A stretch of DNA of 64,000 nt, taken from assembly GCA_009869945.1 (NCBI GenBank), contig WIXG01000008.1, positions 496,001-560,000 on the forward strand. The letters run 5' to 3'. The notes under the pieces are model-generated. The model ran no database searches, was not told the origin of the DNA, and saw only the letters and a program-made list of their open reading frames with translations. This document shows, in pieces, positions 22,315-35,400 of the stretch (its first letter is position 1; every line of letters begins with the position of its first letter). Source of the DNA: Mesaphorura yosii. Lineage: Eukaryota; Arthropoda; Collembola; Poduromorpha; Tullbergiidae. The translations under genes and the position numbers were made by a program.

Positions 22315-23490
22315 ATGCTGGATAAACGCACGCTAAAACGTGTCCAATTTGCACATACGCTCCTCACGTTCTTCTGCCTGATCCCATACACATGGAATTC
22401 TGCTCAATGTCGGTTTTCTCGAAGCAAACGGTGGCACCGGTGGCAGTTACTCTTAAACAATATGATTGTTCATGGCTCTTGTCTAATATTCCTGTACTTT
22501 GGCGTACAATTTTGCCACGATATTTGGACACAGCAACTAACCATCGGGCAAGTGTTCATACTTGGATTGTACTTGGACCTCGGAGTGCTTGCTTGCTTAC
22601 TGGCAATAATGATCACTTACGGCGGTGATGGGTTAATTCTCTCGATAATGAACAGTCTCCTCAGGAGGGACGAATTTTTCAGCGCAACCGTATTGACCGC
22701 TGAGGAACGCTCACTTGTTCTTCTAAGAAGCGAAAGAACTGTGACATTTACGATGCTGTATATTTTGGAACCATTCTCCTGGATTCATTCGGTTTGTACC
22801 GCACTACTCTTTTTCGACGACTATGACCCAATGCGCAGGTACTTTGTGGTGTACCTGCAGCGATACTTTCACATCACCGGAACGTTATTTGAAATGTCTT
22901 GCCTGGTTGTCTACCTCGGCTTCATTAGACTTCTTTATGGATACGTCATCGCAGGAGCTATGGAAATATCACTCTACTTTGACACCACAATATTCTGGCT
23001 AAGTCAACTGACACAGAACACTAGATTCACCTCAAATCCCCGCCGCTACAAAAAGACCATCCGCGCCGTCTTCACTATCGAACGGTACCTCAACACAATG
23101 GTCACCCACCACCAACTGATTAGGCCTTTGGTCCCAGTTTTTATATTGAGCTTATTTGTGGTAATTGTTCTCGGATTTTATGGTTCCATCAAATTAATTG
23201 GAATACTAAACTGGGCAACATACAGCGTTATGCCCATCATGGTCATCACGGTTCTTACGTTTGTAAGAATTCTATTCAAAATGTCGCAAAAAATTCTAAC
23301 ATTGACATCAGACTTCAGAAGTGTATGGAGGACATTGTTGTGGAAGGATGCTGAATTTCAAAAATGGCTCAAATCGACATCGCACTTTTGTGTCAAGGCT
23401 GGCAACTTCTTTCATTTCACCAATGAATCCTATGCTCTTTTCTTAACACAGGTTGTGGATAAGACTGTTCCGCTTCTGCTAGACTGGTGA
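22315..23490 (+). CDS. Intronless chemoreceptor of the gustatory-receptor type
   Basis: Single exon, 391 aa, starting at the ATG of MLDKRTLKRVQFAH. The frame is open upstream, but the only upstream initiator-like codon is TTG at 22192, so the ATG at 22315 is preferred. About seven hydrophobic segments are present, beginning with TLLTFFCLIPY and ending with the pair near VPVFILSLFVVIVLGF and VMPIMVITVLTFVRILF. The conserved C-terminal block reads W-K-x(n)-F-C-V-K-A-G-N-F-F-H-F-T-N-E, followed by SYALFLTQ (residues 372-379), a Ser variant of the gustatory TY-x5-Q motif. Such receptors act as ligand-gated ion channels in sensory neurons. It differs strongly from the five-exon receptor at 10.7-12.4 kb, so the two belong to different subfamilies. 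The lack of introns could mean a retroposed origin or an intron-poor lineage. The ligand is unknown. Confidence 0.85.
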   Translation: MLDKRTLKRVQFAHTLLTFFCLIPYTWNSAQCRFSRSKRWHRWQLLLNNMIVHGSCLIFLYFGVQFCHDIWTQQLTIGQVFILGLYLDLGVLACLLAIMITYGGDGLILSIMNSLLRRDEFFSATVLTAEERSLVLLRSERTVTFTMLYILEPFSWIHSVCTALLFFDDYDPMRRYFVVYLQRYFHITGTLFEMSCLVVYLGFIRLLYGYVIAGAMEISLYFDTTIFWLSQLTQNTRFTSNPRRYKKTIRAVFTIERYLNTMVTHHQLIRPLVPVFILSLFVVIVLGFYGSIKLIGILNWATYSVMPIMVITVLTFVRILFKMSQKILTLTSDFRSVWRTLLWKDAEFQKWLKSTSHFCVKAGNFFHFTNESYALFLTQVVDKTVPLLLDW

Positions 23491-24498
23491 GACCTTGAAC
23501 TAAAATTGTGGCACAAGTGCTTCGAAAATTGAAGGAATGTTCCATTTGTCTGTCACGTCATAATAAGCGATGCAAAAATCATTGCTTTTACTTAACTTAT
23601 TGCATGAAAGCTGATTCCATGCTTAATGGAAGGTCCAAGCGTTCAAACTCTATGATAAACTCAAGTATTACTGGAGTGCTGCATTGTGAAGTTCGGGACT
23701 CAGCAAGTCATTGCCGAGAATCAACTCACTGCATGAAATTGCCATCATGTTTCTTCGTGACGTGATGTAAGACACAGATGACATAATAATTACTGCTTAA
23801 TCTTTTATCGAGCTTCCCAAATGCGATGTTGGCGGACAATAGAATATGCTACAGTTACAGTAAACACACGATCTCTGCACGATTCACGTGCCGCGCCTGC
23901 TTTGAGTGCTTTTGCTCTGGAGTTTGGTTAATTATCATTTATTATAATCACATCATCATTCTTCATTTATTTACTACTGGCTCAGACATTGGCAGCCCAA
24001 TTTACTATTGAATGGAATGGAATTTTACGAAACTACAACACATAATTATTTGTCTGACAATTTTTTGCCTTGTGCTTCATCTTTAATGTTAATCCTTCCT
24101 GGCTTTTATCATACTTGCTTTACAATAAACAACAATCACAATAATTGCGTTGTGCAAAGAAATGAGTGACGGTTCATGGTTGGTTATATAATCCGTATCG
24201 CGTGTGCGCGGGGCTTGTGCATTGTATGAGTGTTTCGGTGAGATCCTATTTAAATCTCTTATCGATCACGGTCCTATCCATTCGACAACAGAATATGTAG
24301 GGCCGTACACACAAGTCACGCGCGCGTGGGGAAGAATTAATACAAACACTTGAGAGAAGTACGCGTCCACTAATATAATACACAGTGCTTCTTCATAGTT
24401 GTATTTCAGTCAGCAGTTGGCCGAGTATCTTCAAAGACGCAATAAAATTAAATCTTGTGACAAAAGTCCGAACTTGAAATTGCAAAATTTGGGACACA
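23491..24498 (+). promoter_or_regulatory. Chemoreceptor 3' flank and promoter region of EcKinase-like gene
   Basis: No coding sequence is supported. A frame open at 23508-23765 begins at GTG and has no domain. The right end contains a TATA-like and Inr pair described separately. Confidence 0.5.
24373..24410 (+). promoter_or_regulatory. Core promoter of EcKinase-like gene: TATA-like box plus initiator
   Basis: ATATAATA at 24373-24380 and TTTCAGT with predicted +1 A at 24408 lie about 28-35 bases apart, the standard TATA-Inr spacing in arthropods. The start codon follows 91 bases later at 24499. Confidence 0.55.
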
Positions 24499-25899
24499 AT
24501 GCCACAAGTTGAAACAAGGCGATTGAGTATTGAAACGCTGGACGTGAAACCAATTCCAGTTGAGGCAAAGGGTACTGAGAAGGATCCGATGCAAATTGTT
24601 GTTACACAGGCTGTCGTTGAACAAATCATAAAGGCATACGATTCATCGTTGACGGTCGTAGATTTCAATGCAGAGGCAGGTTCTAATATCGGTGATAATT
24701 ACATGGCCATCATATACGCGGTTGCAGTTAATGTGAAGAAGACAGAGTCAGGCAAGACATCGACGCTTAATATCATGCTGAAAACCATGCCGTTGAACCC
24801 AGCACGTCAGGAACTGGCCAACCAGGCGAAGGTTTTCCTAAAAGAAGCGCTCATGTATGGAACTGTGTTCCGTGACCTGGACAATTTCCAGAGGCAACTG
24901 GGATGTCCGGAAGATGAGATTTATTCTGACTACCCGCAATGCTACGCCACATTTGTGGACGGAAAGGCTGACTACTTGGCAATGGAGAATTTAAAATTAA
25001 TGGGGTGAGTGGAACTTGATTCCAATTCCAAATCCGAAAAGGTTTCCTTATCTTGTCGTAATTTGAATGACAGGTACAAAATGGCCGACAGAACTCAGGG
25101 CCTTGATCGAGAGCACGCCTCGCTCGTCATGAAGAGCGTCGGTCGCTTTCATGCTCTCTCGTACGTCAAATTCCGTGGAAATTTCCAAGCCATCCTGGAC
25201 GCGTATCCCGAACTTGAGGACACCATGTGGTCAGGAAACGCGCCAAATGAAATGATGAAAATGTTTGTCGGTGAATCTATCAAGAATGCGACGAACGCGC
25301 TTCGAACAGCTGGATTTGAATCCGAAGCAGTTATCCTCGAAGGATCGAAATTTGATTTAGATTCTGTACTCAGCCTAATGCTCCAATACTCCAAGCCGTG
25401 CAAATATGCCGTCATAGGACACTCTGATTGCTGGACGAACAACATGATGTTCAAATATTCTGAGACAGGCAAGCCTATGGAAATTAAGCTGATTGACTTC
25501 CAGCTGTCGAAACCTTGCTCTCGTACCTTGGATTTGCACTACTTCCTCGGCGGCTGCCTTCGAGAGGATTTAGCAAACAACACAGAGCAGGAATTTCTGA
25601 AGATTTACCACGAAGAGTTCTCCACCATGGCTCAGAAATTAGGGTTCCTCGAACCCGAACTCACATTCGAGCAGCTTCTGGTCGAATTTGAAGAATGTCG
25701 TTCGTTCGGCGTGATCATGTCGCTAATAACCCTTCCATTCTTTTACGCGAACAAAGCTGATGTTAAGGACATGGAGGAATTAAGCCCGGAGCTGTCCGAG
25801 GACGCGATTAAGGAGTTTTTTGGCAACATGTGCAACAGTACTGCTGCCCGAAGAATGAGCAGCATTCTCAAAAGTCAGCTACCAAAGGTTAAAATGTAA
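24499..25899 (+). CDS. EcKinase-like protein (CHKov/DUF227 family putative small-molecule kinase)
   Basis: The EcKinase family (ecdysteroid 22-kinase-like, CHK domain) comprises cytosolic phosphotransferases. Named members phosphorylate ecdysteroids, and others are linked to detoxification. Two exons, 24499-25004 and 25074-25899, join in phase 2 (donor GGTGAGTG, acceptor GACAG) to 1332 bases, 443 aa. Diagnostic features are the N-terminal lobe with KTMP and an acidic helix (KEALMYGTVFRDL), YLAMENL in the hinge, the catalytic loop GHSDCWTNN (284-292, Asp287, Asn at 291-292) and the metal-binding LIDFQLS (Asp310). The usual HGD of this family reads HSD here, but the catalytic Asp and following Asn are kept. 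The first 25 residues look like an extension before the kinase fold. No paralogue is visible in the window, although this family is usually clustered. The substrate cannot be inferred. Confidence 0.9.
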
Positions 25900-28800
25900 A
25901 CTGAAGCATCTTTCAAAGATGTTTTGGACTTTGTCATGTAATTTTGATAGTTATTAAGTAAATTGGATGTGTAAAGTTTAAATTCAAGCTTCTGTTAAAC
26001 TGGCTCCTTGTGAGATTCTGTAAATAAGTGGCCTTTATTGTAGACATTTAATTAAATGTACACTGCATGATTCTTGGTTCCTAACTTTACCTATAAATTC
26101 CTAACAGATTTTGTCAATTTCTTTCTGTTTGAACCTTTCGATTTGGAGAGACGAGAGCTACAGGTGCCTCAAACAAAGGGAGGCTAGAACCTCGTTCGCG
26201 AATAGGATCGTAGAATCTATACTTCGTCGTTTAGTATTTCTCAGATTCTGCACATAACACAGTTTTGGGAACAAGGAAAGCAGGTTGAGTTCGGAAAACT
26301 ACACGTCTAGAAAATAAAACTTCCAACGAGGAAAGGATTTACCGAGTAAATCAAAATCCGAGCATGTCAGTTAATCTGTCAGGCGGTAACGGTGAATGAG
26401 TTCGTAGAAAATCATTCCTTTGTTGCTCGCCTTGCCGGTTGGAAAACTCAAAATTCCATGACACGCATGCAGATGGCCTGCAAGCTAACATAAAATTATT
26501 GCCTCAAGTTCTCCCATCCGTAGACCGTGCCCGATGTTCGTCTTCGGTTCGCGTTCGCCACAATTGATCACGCGCGGGCGTGTTTATTTACAGGAATTCA
26601 TTTAACCTTATGATAAGCACTATTATTCTATCCCTACAATTTCTCCCTTCAATTTCGGAAAAATTACTCTTCCTGCATTCTATATTCTACTACCAACAGC
26701 TGAGGCTCATTTGTCACGCCAGGCCACTGCCATTCAAGTTAAAGCAACTGTCAAAAGACAAGACGGGAGACATCAACCGTACCTCAGAAAAGCAATTAGA
26801 AACTACAAAGTTATGATCCGTTTTGTCCGTTGATCCGATTCCGGAAATAAATGTCTACACCGGAAGTAAAGTGCAGTAGCGCACAAGCATTGCTCAATCG
26901 TTTTCAGCGCACCGCAGCGCAGTCCCCACGACAAGAGCAAAGAAAGGTTTCGTTTCTTTCGGGCAGGTGCACACGTCCGTTCAGTTCCGTTGTCGGTTAA
27001 GTTCACTGAGCACGAAGTGCCCAGCGAAAAACACATTCAAGAGTGCGAGAGTGCCATGAGAGAAAGAAAGATGCGATCTAAATTATGATTACGATTATGA
27101 TTATGAACCCGACTCCAGCTTCGAAGGACCAGACCAGGCTTCATGGTTGAAGGGTCCAGGTAAAGACCAAGGCAGGGAATGCTCCTGGACTTGCGAGATT
27201 CTTTCCTGCTTAATAATTCAAATGAGACCAGCGCATTGCAGCGTGAGAACAGGAAGAAGGACATCCTGGTTCCTGCTTCGATGCCTTGCCTGCACTTTAA
27301 ATTTTAAAGACACGACTTGTAATGTCGACGCAGTTCATGATCATGGGTTTTAAAGCACAAGTTTGGCGTTATCAACAATCGCGATTTAATGCAGGTACTG
27401 GACGCTGGACATACCAAGTACCCCATCGTAAAGCTGAGAACTGAGAAGCCACAATCATAAAATCAATATACAACAAATGTTCACAAAGCAAGACTTCCCA
27501 CGCACAGATTCTGCACAGATTCTCCTCCTTCATGGAAATTTTTTATTAAAACAATGCACTCGAGCCCCGCGCGCATGTGATCTCAAGTTGTGGTCAGTCT
27601 GTAAAGCACTTTCTGTGTCCGCGTGCTGTACACTGGTCACTTGGAGCATGTTGGCGATATTTGAGAATGAAAATGCGCAAATGGCTGCTGCTCAGTCCAA
27701 AAGCTCATCAAAGAAACGGAATTAGATTTCGCCTGGACCCGGGATTTTACATTTCGCAGAGTATTTGTGCATCCGCAGCGGAGCGAGACGAGATTTTCTC
27801 AATACTGGGCATTCGGCATCCCGTAAAGTTGTGGCCGTGGCTCGTGGCTCACCTTTTGAGAATAATGAGTCGAGTCCATCGTGCATGATGTCTGCAATGA
27901 GTCGAGGGATCGGGGAAATGAAAATGAGTACGTGTTTGTGTGGTCAGAGAGAAAGCTCCAGTCGCAGTCGCGTTCGAGCTTCGCAACTCCCCACGTGCAG
28001 GAATTAAAAATCGCGAATTTTTCTTTCTCTCACACCGCCCCCAAAAGCAGCTCGTGCTCGGCTCAGCTCAAGTTCTCTATTCTCATTCAACGAGCAGCCG
28101 GGTAATGCAAGGCAAAGGCAAGGCATGGCGAGTCTTTTCTCTCTCTTGATCTTGTCTCTGGTTGGTAATAAATCATGCCTCTAATTACATTCTCTTCGCA
28201 TTGCGCTCACTGGGCTCTGGTCTGAGCTTCAGCAGCGAATGCGATCGTATGCAAATGTGGACGTCGACGAGAGCAGAGAAAGTCCTTTGCAATGTGTGCT
28301 AGCTTGAGAACAAGATTGGACGACGACCGACCAAGACCCGGGCCCAAGACCATTGCCAAGAGCAGAGAAAGTAGTCGTAGATGGACGATGTGAGTTGAAC
28401 AACCACCACCACATCACATCACATACTCACATTTATAATATTGAATTATAACTTGGGGAATACACCAAAGGTGCGGAATGTACTGCCACTTGCTTCAGCT
28501 AGGCTCGCTTGCAGAGTGTTGCATGCAAATTACAAATGAAACACCCTTCAACTCCAACAAAGTATCTTGTATTTAATCTTTCTCAGACAGGGCAGAGCAG
28601 AGCAGAGACGAGGAACGAGCGCAGGGCTTGCAAGAACTTGGGATGGACAAACACTAACACCAACACTACACATATGACACCACCACACCAGGACGATGAT
28701 GATGATGAGCTTAAAGAAGAAGAAATCAATAATTTACATTAATAGTAAGTGGCTGCTGGTCGCTGTGCTTTTCGTTCAGGCAGAAGAAGAGGCGTGTGTG

Positions 28801-29490
28801 GAGAACGAATTATGGCACACGTGTGCGTGGATAATTGAGACACGAGATAAGATCATTCGTAAAGGTTCCTCGCCTCATGTTTTTAGTACTCAATGTTTAT
28901 TACTTAAAATCCGAACTTCTAGTAACATGATCAATACTCAATAGTTAATTAGTCAATAATAAATAGCAAACGGGAATGCTCAACCCAATAATCAAAGTAG
29001 TAATTATTGTAGTCATAATCATAATCATAATTTCAATTCACCTCCTTGGTATCGTATTTGTACTTACACGCGTCATACGGCAACTGGCAACAATAAGTCC
29101 TTGCATTGGTAACTGTACGGTAATACTCAATGCTCACTAGAAGAAATTGTAACTGAACAAATAACTAAAGCTAAAATTAAGCTTAAAACTATTGTACTAG
29201 GCTGCAGACTAGTTTTGAAATGGTATGCTTGTATTGAAAAGGGAATCATTGGAAAAGTGCTCGCTCATTCATTCGTGCCTTGCCGCACCGTGCCGTGCTT
29301 CTTAATTCTTAAAAATTATAAAAAATTGACTCGCACTTGAACTAGCTAACATTCTACTCGCTAAAACTCTTGTATGCAATTTTTGGGAATGTTTACTTGT
29401 AAAAATCACACTATCCTAATCGCGAATCGCCTGCATTCATTCATTCATTTCGCAGCGGTAGCGCTTTGACTTGACTCCTGTATCCTGTCT
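25900..29490. other. 3.6-kb region between EcKinase-like gene and prospero, including prospero 3' UTR
   Basis: Convergent region. The left part is the EcKinase 3' flank (ATTAAA near 26051). The right part probably carries a long prospero 3' UTR with a poly(A) signal at 28901-28896. The middle holds low-complexity patches: hexamer-like GATTAT repeats near 27080-27105, a (GAT)n run at 28694-28708 and a short GGCAA-type run near 28106-28128. No coding sequence is supported. Confidence 0.55.
28896..28901 (-). other. Candidate poly(A) signal AATAAA of prospero
   Basis: Minus-strand AATAAA about 590 bases past the prospero stop codon. It is the first clear match found downstream, so a roughly 0.6-kb 3' UTR is inferred. 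Confidence 0.4.
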
Positions 29491-32400
29491 TTACTCGAGC
29501 TGCTCCAGAAAGTTTGATGACTTGAAGTACTCTGGAACAGGGTCGTCCAAACGTGCGATAATCTGCACACAAAATTACAAGTCGGGTTAAATATAATCCC
29601 ATTTCCTCGCATTTGTCCTGTCCTATGAAACTCATCTCACCTTATAAATCGCTTTCTTCCAGCTCTGCTCCGAGTCCTTGCCCACCTGGACCGATTTAAA
29701 GAATTCTCTCAGAGTCTGTTCGACAACGTAGCGGAAATTCGAAGGAACTTCGATGTGATTATTCCTATTGTAGTGCAAGTTGAGTACTCGGTAGAGTTCA
29801 TGGTCCGTCGTCACCATGATTTCCTCAGGTGACTTGATTCCTTCGGCGATCGCCTGCCGCGAGTACTTTTCCATCTGAATGTAGTAGAACTCTCTGCAAG
29901 AAGGGAAGAAAGTCAATTCGATTAGAAGGCATCAACACAGGGGTTGGCTCGGCTCGATTGTATTGCGAAAGAGGAAAGATCGCGACGCTAATGCTATTGC
30001 TAATGGCTAATGGCGTTCAATGACACTAATGCGACAGGATATAAATGTGTTCAAGCTCTCTTGGCTTCGAATGCGAGTTTCTTAGCCGCAGACGCACGGA
30101 GAAAGACGTCTCGTTGTGCCTCTAGTGCTTATGTAATTCATTGGGAATGGCATGTGTGAAGTGAGATGGTGAAATGTAAGAAGAGTTACGTCAGCGCTGC
30201 CGCTGCGGAGCTGAGGAAAGACAGACTTCACATCCACGGTTCAGGTTCAGCACATAAGAACAAGAACACTCAAAGACTCAACTCACACATCGTACGTATT
30301 TGTACATGGAGAAATGATTATTAGGGTGTGGTTGAGACAAAAGACAAGAACATGAGAAAGGAGTTGAGTTTGAGTTTAGTTTTGCTCAGCTCGAGTTCGG
30401 TTTAGTTGTTGCTGTTTCTGTCCTGGGTCGGGTTCAACAGCCGGGCCTGATATGTCGAGAATAAAGACAAGACGCGTTCCACACACCAGCAGACCAGCAG
30501 ATCTTAGCATTAGCACATTGCGCTATTGCTATTACTATTACGCAGTGCGGTGAATGCCAGACTTTAATCAGAGTAAGAAGGAATTGTCTGCAGGAGGTCC
30601 ACACATTATCAACTTCAATTGCACTCATAAGACCCACAACCGCAAGTAAACTAATGCATTTAGAAAATGAAATCGCTTTTCTTCTCTCTGCTTGCTTTTC
30701 TACTGTCAAGATTTATGAACTCAGCTGGGAATTGAATACAAAACAAAAGCGAGGCAGGCACGATTACGAAAAGGCAACGAAACTCACCTAAAATTGGAAA
30801 ACCATTTGACAAGTTGTGCAGTATTGTTCTTGTTGAATCGAATGTCCGGGAAATACATCTTAAGTACAGCCGACGAGGGGTAGCGGACCCAGAAGAACAT
30901 GAGCTTCGCCTTGCGGAGGTGCATCGGAGTGAGCGTGGACGATGTGCCGCCAATTGGAGCGGTGGATGTGATGCTCTGACCTGAAATGCACAAGGAGAAA
31001 ATTATGAAATTAAGTTAAAGGTCACAGTCAAGTCGCATTTTGCCCCGTCTGCGTGTGGCCTGGCAAATTTTCTTGACGAAAGTGTAAAAGCGTTCGCACT
31101 TTCTCCAACCCCAAGACGCTTCCCACTTTCTAAGCTTTCCACCTAACGTCTCGACTCCCACTTGGCTCTAGTCTTAAGAAAGTAAAGGCTAAGAAGGCGA
31201 AAGACAGAAGAGCTTAAATGCAAACATCTTGAATGCGTGCTCGCTTGGCTCTTGTGCCTGTACTAGAGCAGTGCGGTGCATTAAAGAACCAAGAAAAGAA
31301 AACGCCCACCAGTCCCCGTCCGTAGTCCGTGCTGCTTTGTTCGCGTGTAGTATCTTCCCCTTTTCTCATACTCATAAAGCACTCGTGCTCCAGCCTGAAG
31401 TAGTTATAAAGTGCTTCTTCTATCGCACAAAGACACACGCACTTTCTTAATGGGTTTTAGCTTAAGGCAGATGTGCGTGCGTAGCGTTAACGTAAAAACT
31501 TCCAGCTGGAGATTCTTTTTACCCCTTTCATTCAGTCAAGATTTGAGTCTCGTGCGTAGCAAACGTCTGGCAATCGCTCGGCTCGCGCACATGCTGCAGC
31601 ATAAAATCTTGACCTTTTCTTTCTTGTTTACTTAAACCTCATTTTTCATACGTTCTGCCACGGCACAACGCACAAAGATGACAAATATCACGCGTCAAAT
31701 ATTAAATATTGTCCTTACCTCCGTATGAACTGCCGCATTCTCTCAAATCATAACTGCCGACCGTATCTTGCGAGTCAGCTGATCCAGCTGAATTGTTGTT
31801 CAACTCCCGCAACTGCTGCACGTAGTCTTCCAAATTGGCATTGTTGCTCCCATTGTTATTGTTGTTTCGCTTACGATCCTCGCGATCTCGATCAACACCG
31901 CGGTCTCGGACAGCTGTTGGAAGCATTGTGGCTGGAATTGGGCTCTCGGCGCTGCGTTGCTGCTGTGCTTGTGCCTGAATTCCATTCAGAATCGCAGCGT
32001 TGTACATTGCCACTGCGGCAGCTGCGCTGGGACTAAACAACTGACTGTTTGTGCGATCCATCAAACTATTGACTGGGCCACCTCCGTTTGGTAAGCCGGC
32101 GCCTGGCGCTCCACCGCTTGGAAGTACTGACGGGAGCTGGTGTGGAGGAAGCACTGTCGATTGCGGAGGCGGTGAAGACATTTCCTCCGGAATGTACGTT
32201 GGACGATCAACATCAACTCCAATCACTCCGCCACCACGGTGGTGCAGTCCGCCTCCAGACTCCAGCAGTCGGTGAACCGCACGTGGCGTGAGTCGTGTGT
32301 CTGTGACCTTGTGCCGCTTCTTCTTTGGTGTGACGACCAGTGACAGAGGAGAGTCTGTGTCCATCTCATCCAAGTACAAACCATTGTTGCGCGAATGCTG

Positions 32401-35400
32401 GTAGAGACCGGTCAGAGCACTGGTAAACAAGTTCTGGTGATGTTGAGCCTGCTGTGGTGCTTGTTGCTGTGCCTGCTGCTGGGCCGACTTGAGGTGGCTG
32501 AATCCACTACCAGGAAATCCAGGGCTCTTGACCAGCAACGAGCGTGGGCCATTGCTCGTTGCACCGCCACCGTTCAAAAGTACATTCTGCTGTTGGTGCA
32601 GGAGCCCAGCTTCGTGATGTGAATTTGTCGAAGGCGGTCGCTCTCTTCGCAAATGCTCCTGAGCTTGTCTCTGTTGCTCTTGCATCGCAAGTTGCTGCTG
32701 AATCACCTGCTGTTGTTGTTGCAGGAAAATTGCAAACTGGCCGTCAATAAAGTCGTTCAAGTGCGGAATCAAAGTCGACTTGAGCGAGTCGCGGAACTGA
32801 ATCAACTGCTGAAATTGTTGTTGGGCAATTGGTGCTGGGAGTCCACCAGGCGCTCCGAGGCCGTGAGTTTGCTTCAGCGGGGACGAACGACTGCTTGGAT
32901 TATTGTTGTCAGCTGCAAAGTGTGGAGTATTGATTAAAAACTACAAATGCCGTTCAAAACGTTTAATAAAAATTCTCCAACACCATTACTTGTAATCAGT
33001 TACAGATACAGGGTTCGGTTTAGTCTGTGCTTTTACCTTGTAATAAATGTCTTGTAATCGGAGCCAATTGTTGTTGTTGCTGCTGCAGAAAATTCGGTGA
33101 TGCTCTTTTGAAGTGGGGCATTATGAGACCACCGTATTTTTCTTTGCGTTCGCTGATTTCATTCATCAGGAGCTCCGAGTGGTCTACGCACACAAAATAA
33201 AACATGCATGCGAAATTAATAACATAAAATTATGTCGGTGCATCATCGCGATACCGGCGCCGGTGCTCGCTCGTTGTACTCGTAATTGAGAAGTGAATTA
33301 AAATCAATATCCGCACGCAGTACGCGTACGCCACCAAATATGATCGTGTACTCTCTCGTGGGTCGTGGTGCAGTGGGTTGCTGACTGCTGTATTTACGTT
33401 TTCATCAATCACACATTAAAAGCTATAAGCTTTTACGAAACCGTGTCAATGAGCCAAAACCGAATACTGCGAACCCTTTCCCTTTCCACCACAGCATATG
33501 ACACACAATACAGCTCAGGGCAGAGTGCAATCATTCATAATTCATTAAAAAGTCCCAATCAATATTTATGGCCATGGTCATGCCATGTGCAAGCAGCGCA
33601 AGGTCGCAGCGAGAGCGACAATGTCACGCCACGCTGCTGCACGCAGCATTCGCCATTCGCAAAATCGGGTGTTCGGAATTCGAGTTCGAGTTCGGTGGCT
33701 CTGCGCGTTTCGATTACGCGCGTACACGATTTAATTTTAGAAATCGCGTAGTCGTACTCTGCGTTATTCGTTGGCAAAGATTCCACGGAATGAAGGAAAA
33801 CCGCAAGTCAACATAAATACTCAAATTACTTACCGCTGTTGTGATGTTTGCCACTGCCGCCGTTGTTTTGCACGGCCTGCTGCTGCTGGGAACGATGCTG
33901 ACTTCTTAACACACGCTTCGTGCCCTGCTGAAGATTATTATTGTGCTCGCTAATGAGTCGTCCATGTCGATTAACCTTTTCTTGCTCCGCATTGCCTCCA
34001 GAGTTGGCTTCATCTTCTAATTAAAAGTACGAACGAAACCCCAAGTTAGCATATTAGCATCATGAAAGGCAATGGCAATAATCGTGAAATAAAAGAGACG
34101 ACGAGATTTTAAGCATGTCATTAAGTAAAATCATTAAGAGAAAGAAGTCCAACAAGTTTGGAAAAAGATCTGTAAACTGTAAACTACTTTCGGCAGTCGT
34201 ATCATGTCAAAATTCTCTTAATTAAAATCCTTTTCTTCTTTCTCTCTCACATCTCGTGTCTCGCTGCCTCGCCTTTCTTCTGACAGTACGTACTTAATTT
34301 GTAGCAATTTGGAGGCAAGAACCAGTTAACACTGCTGCTCGGCAGCGCTGTAAATGAGCCGGAGACTTGAGCCTGAGATGAAGAGATGATGAAATAATGT
34401 AATCACGCTTTACTGCCTTGATGATGACGATGACGGTAAGACAAAAGTCTCATAATATTCATTTCGGTTAGAGAAAAGAGGTTTTTCTGAAGAAACATTG
34501 CGTGCAGTGCGCAAAGCAGGCGAACAGAGAAATTTTCCTCGGTTTCGGGTCGTTAAAAGCAAAAACTGCAAAAAGTTGCTGCTGCTGCCTGTTGCGCCAT
34601 ACTTTTACTTGACTTTACTAGACAAAGACGGCGAAGAGAAGAAGAGCTCATTAAAATGTAAATACAAGGTGAAAACAGGTCTATAATTATACAGAGAGAA
34701 GTCTTTACTTTTAATCAAAAGAAGATGTGAAGAGATTCACGGTGAAATTATTCTTCTCCTCTTCTCTTTTAATTAGTACTTCTGTCCTGCCTGTCGGGTC
34801 GGATCGCGTCCTAACCTTGATGTCTTACAGTTATTTAGCGTTATTTGAAGATTTCTTTTAATTGGAACAAGTACAAGGAAAACTCATTCGTCTGAATTTT
34901 GTTGTTGCTTTGAACTGTCTTGCTTTGAATTTTTGTCCCAGAAAGTCAATGGAAGTCTCAAAACTTTGCGTACCTTTTTTGACGTATTCGTCCTCGTCTC
35001 CGTCGTCGCCGGTGCCCAATTCCGTCTCGACAGGCATGCTTTCTCTGTCTTCATCATTCTCTGCATCTTGCTCGTAGTCTTCGTCCATCATCAACTCTTC
35101 TTCGTCATCATCCGAGCCACTGCGCGGTCCGCCGCTGTTGCTGGCGACCTCTGCATTGGAGCCCGAACCACCAGCGCCTGCATTTGGCGTCTTGCCGTCG
35201 ATGTCCGAACGTTGTGGCTGGTACAACTTGCGTTTCTTACAACCATTAATTCTTGTGCTGCTGCCGCTCCCACCACTGTTACTGTTGTTATTTACACTGG
35301 CTACACTAACAACCGAGTCGGCACTGCCGCTCCCAACGCCACTGCTGGCGTTGCTATTTACATTATCCACGCCGACACTGCCGTGTCGGGTCGCGTTCTT

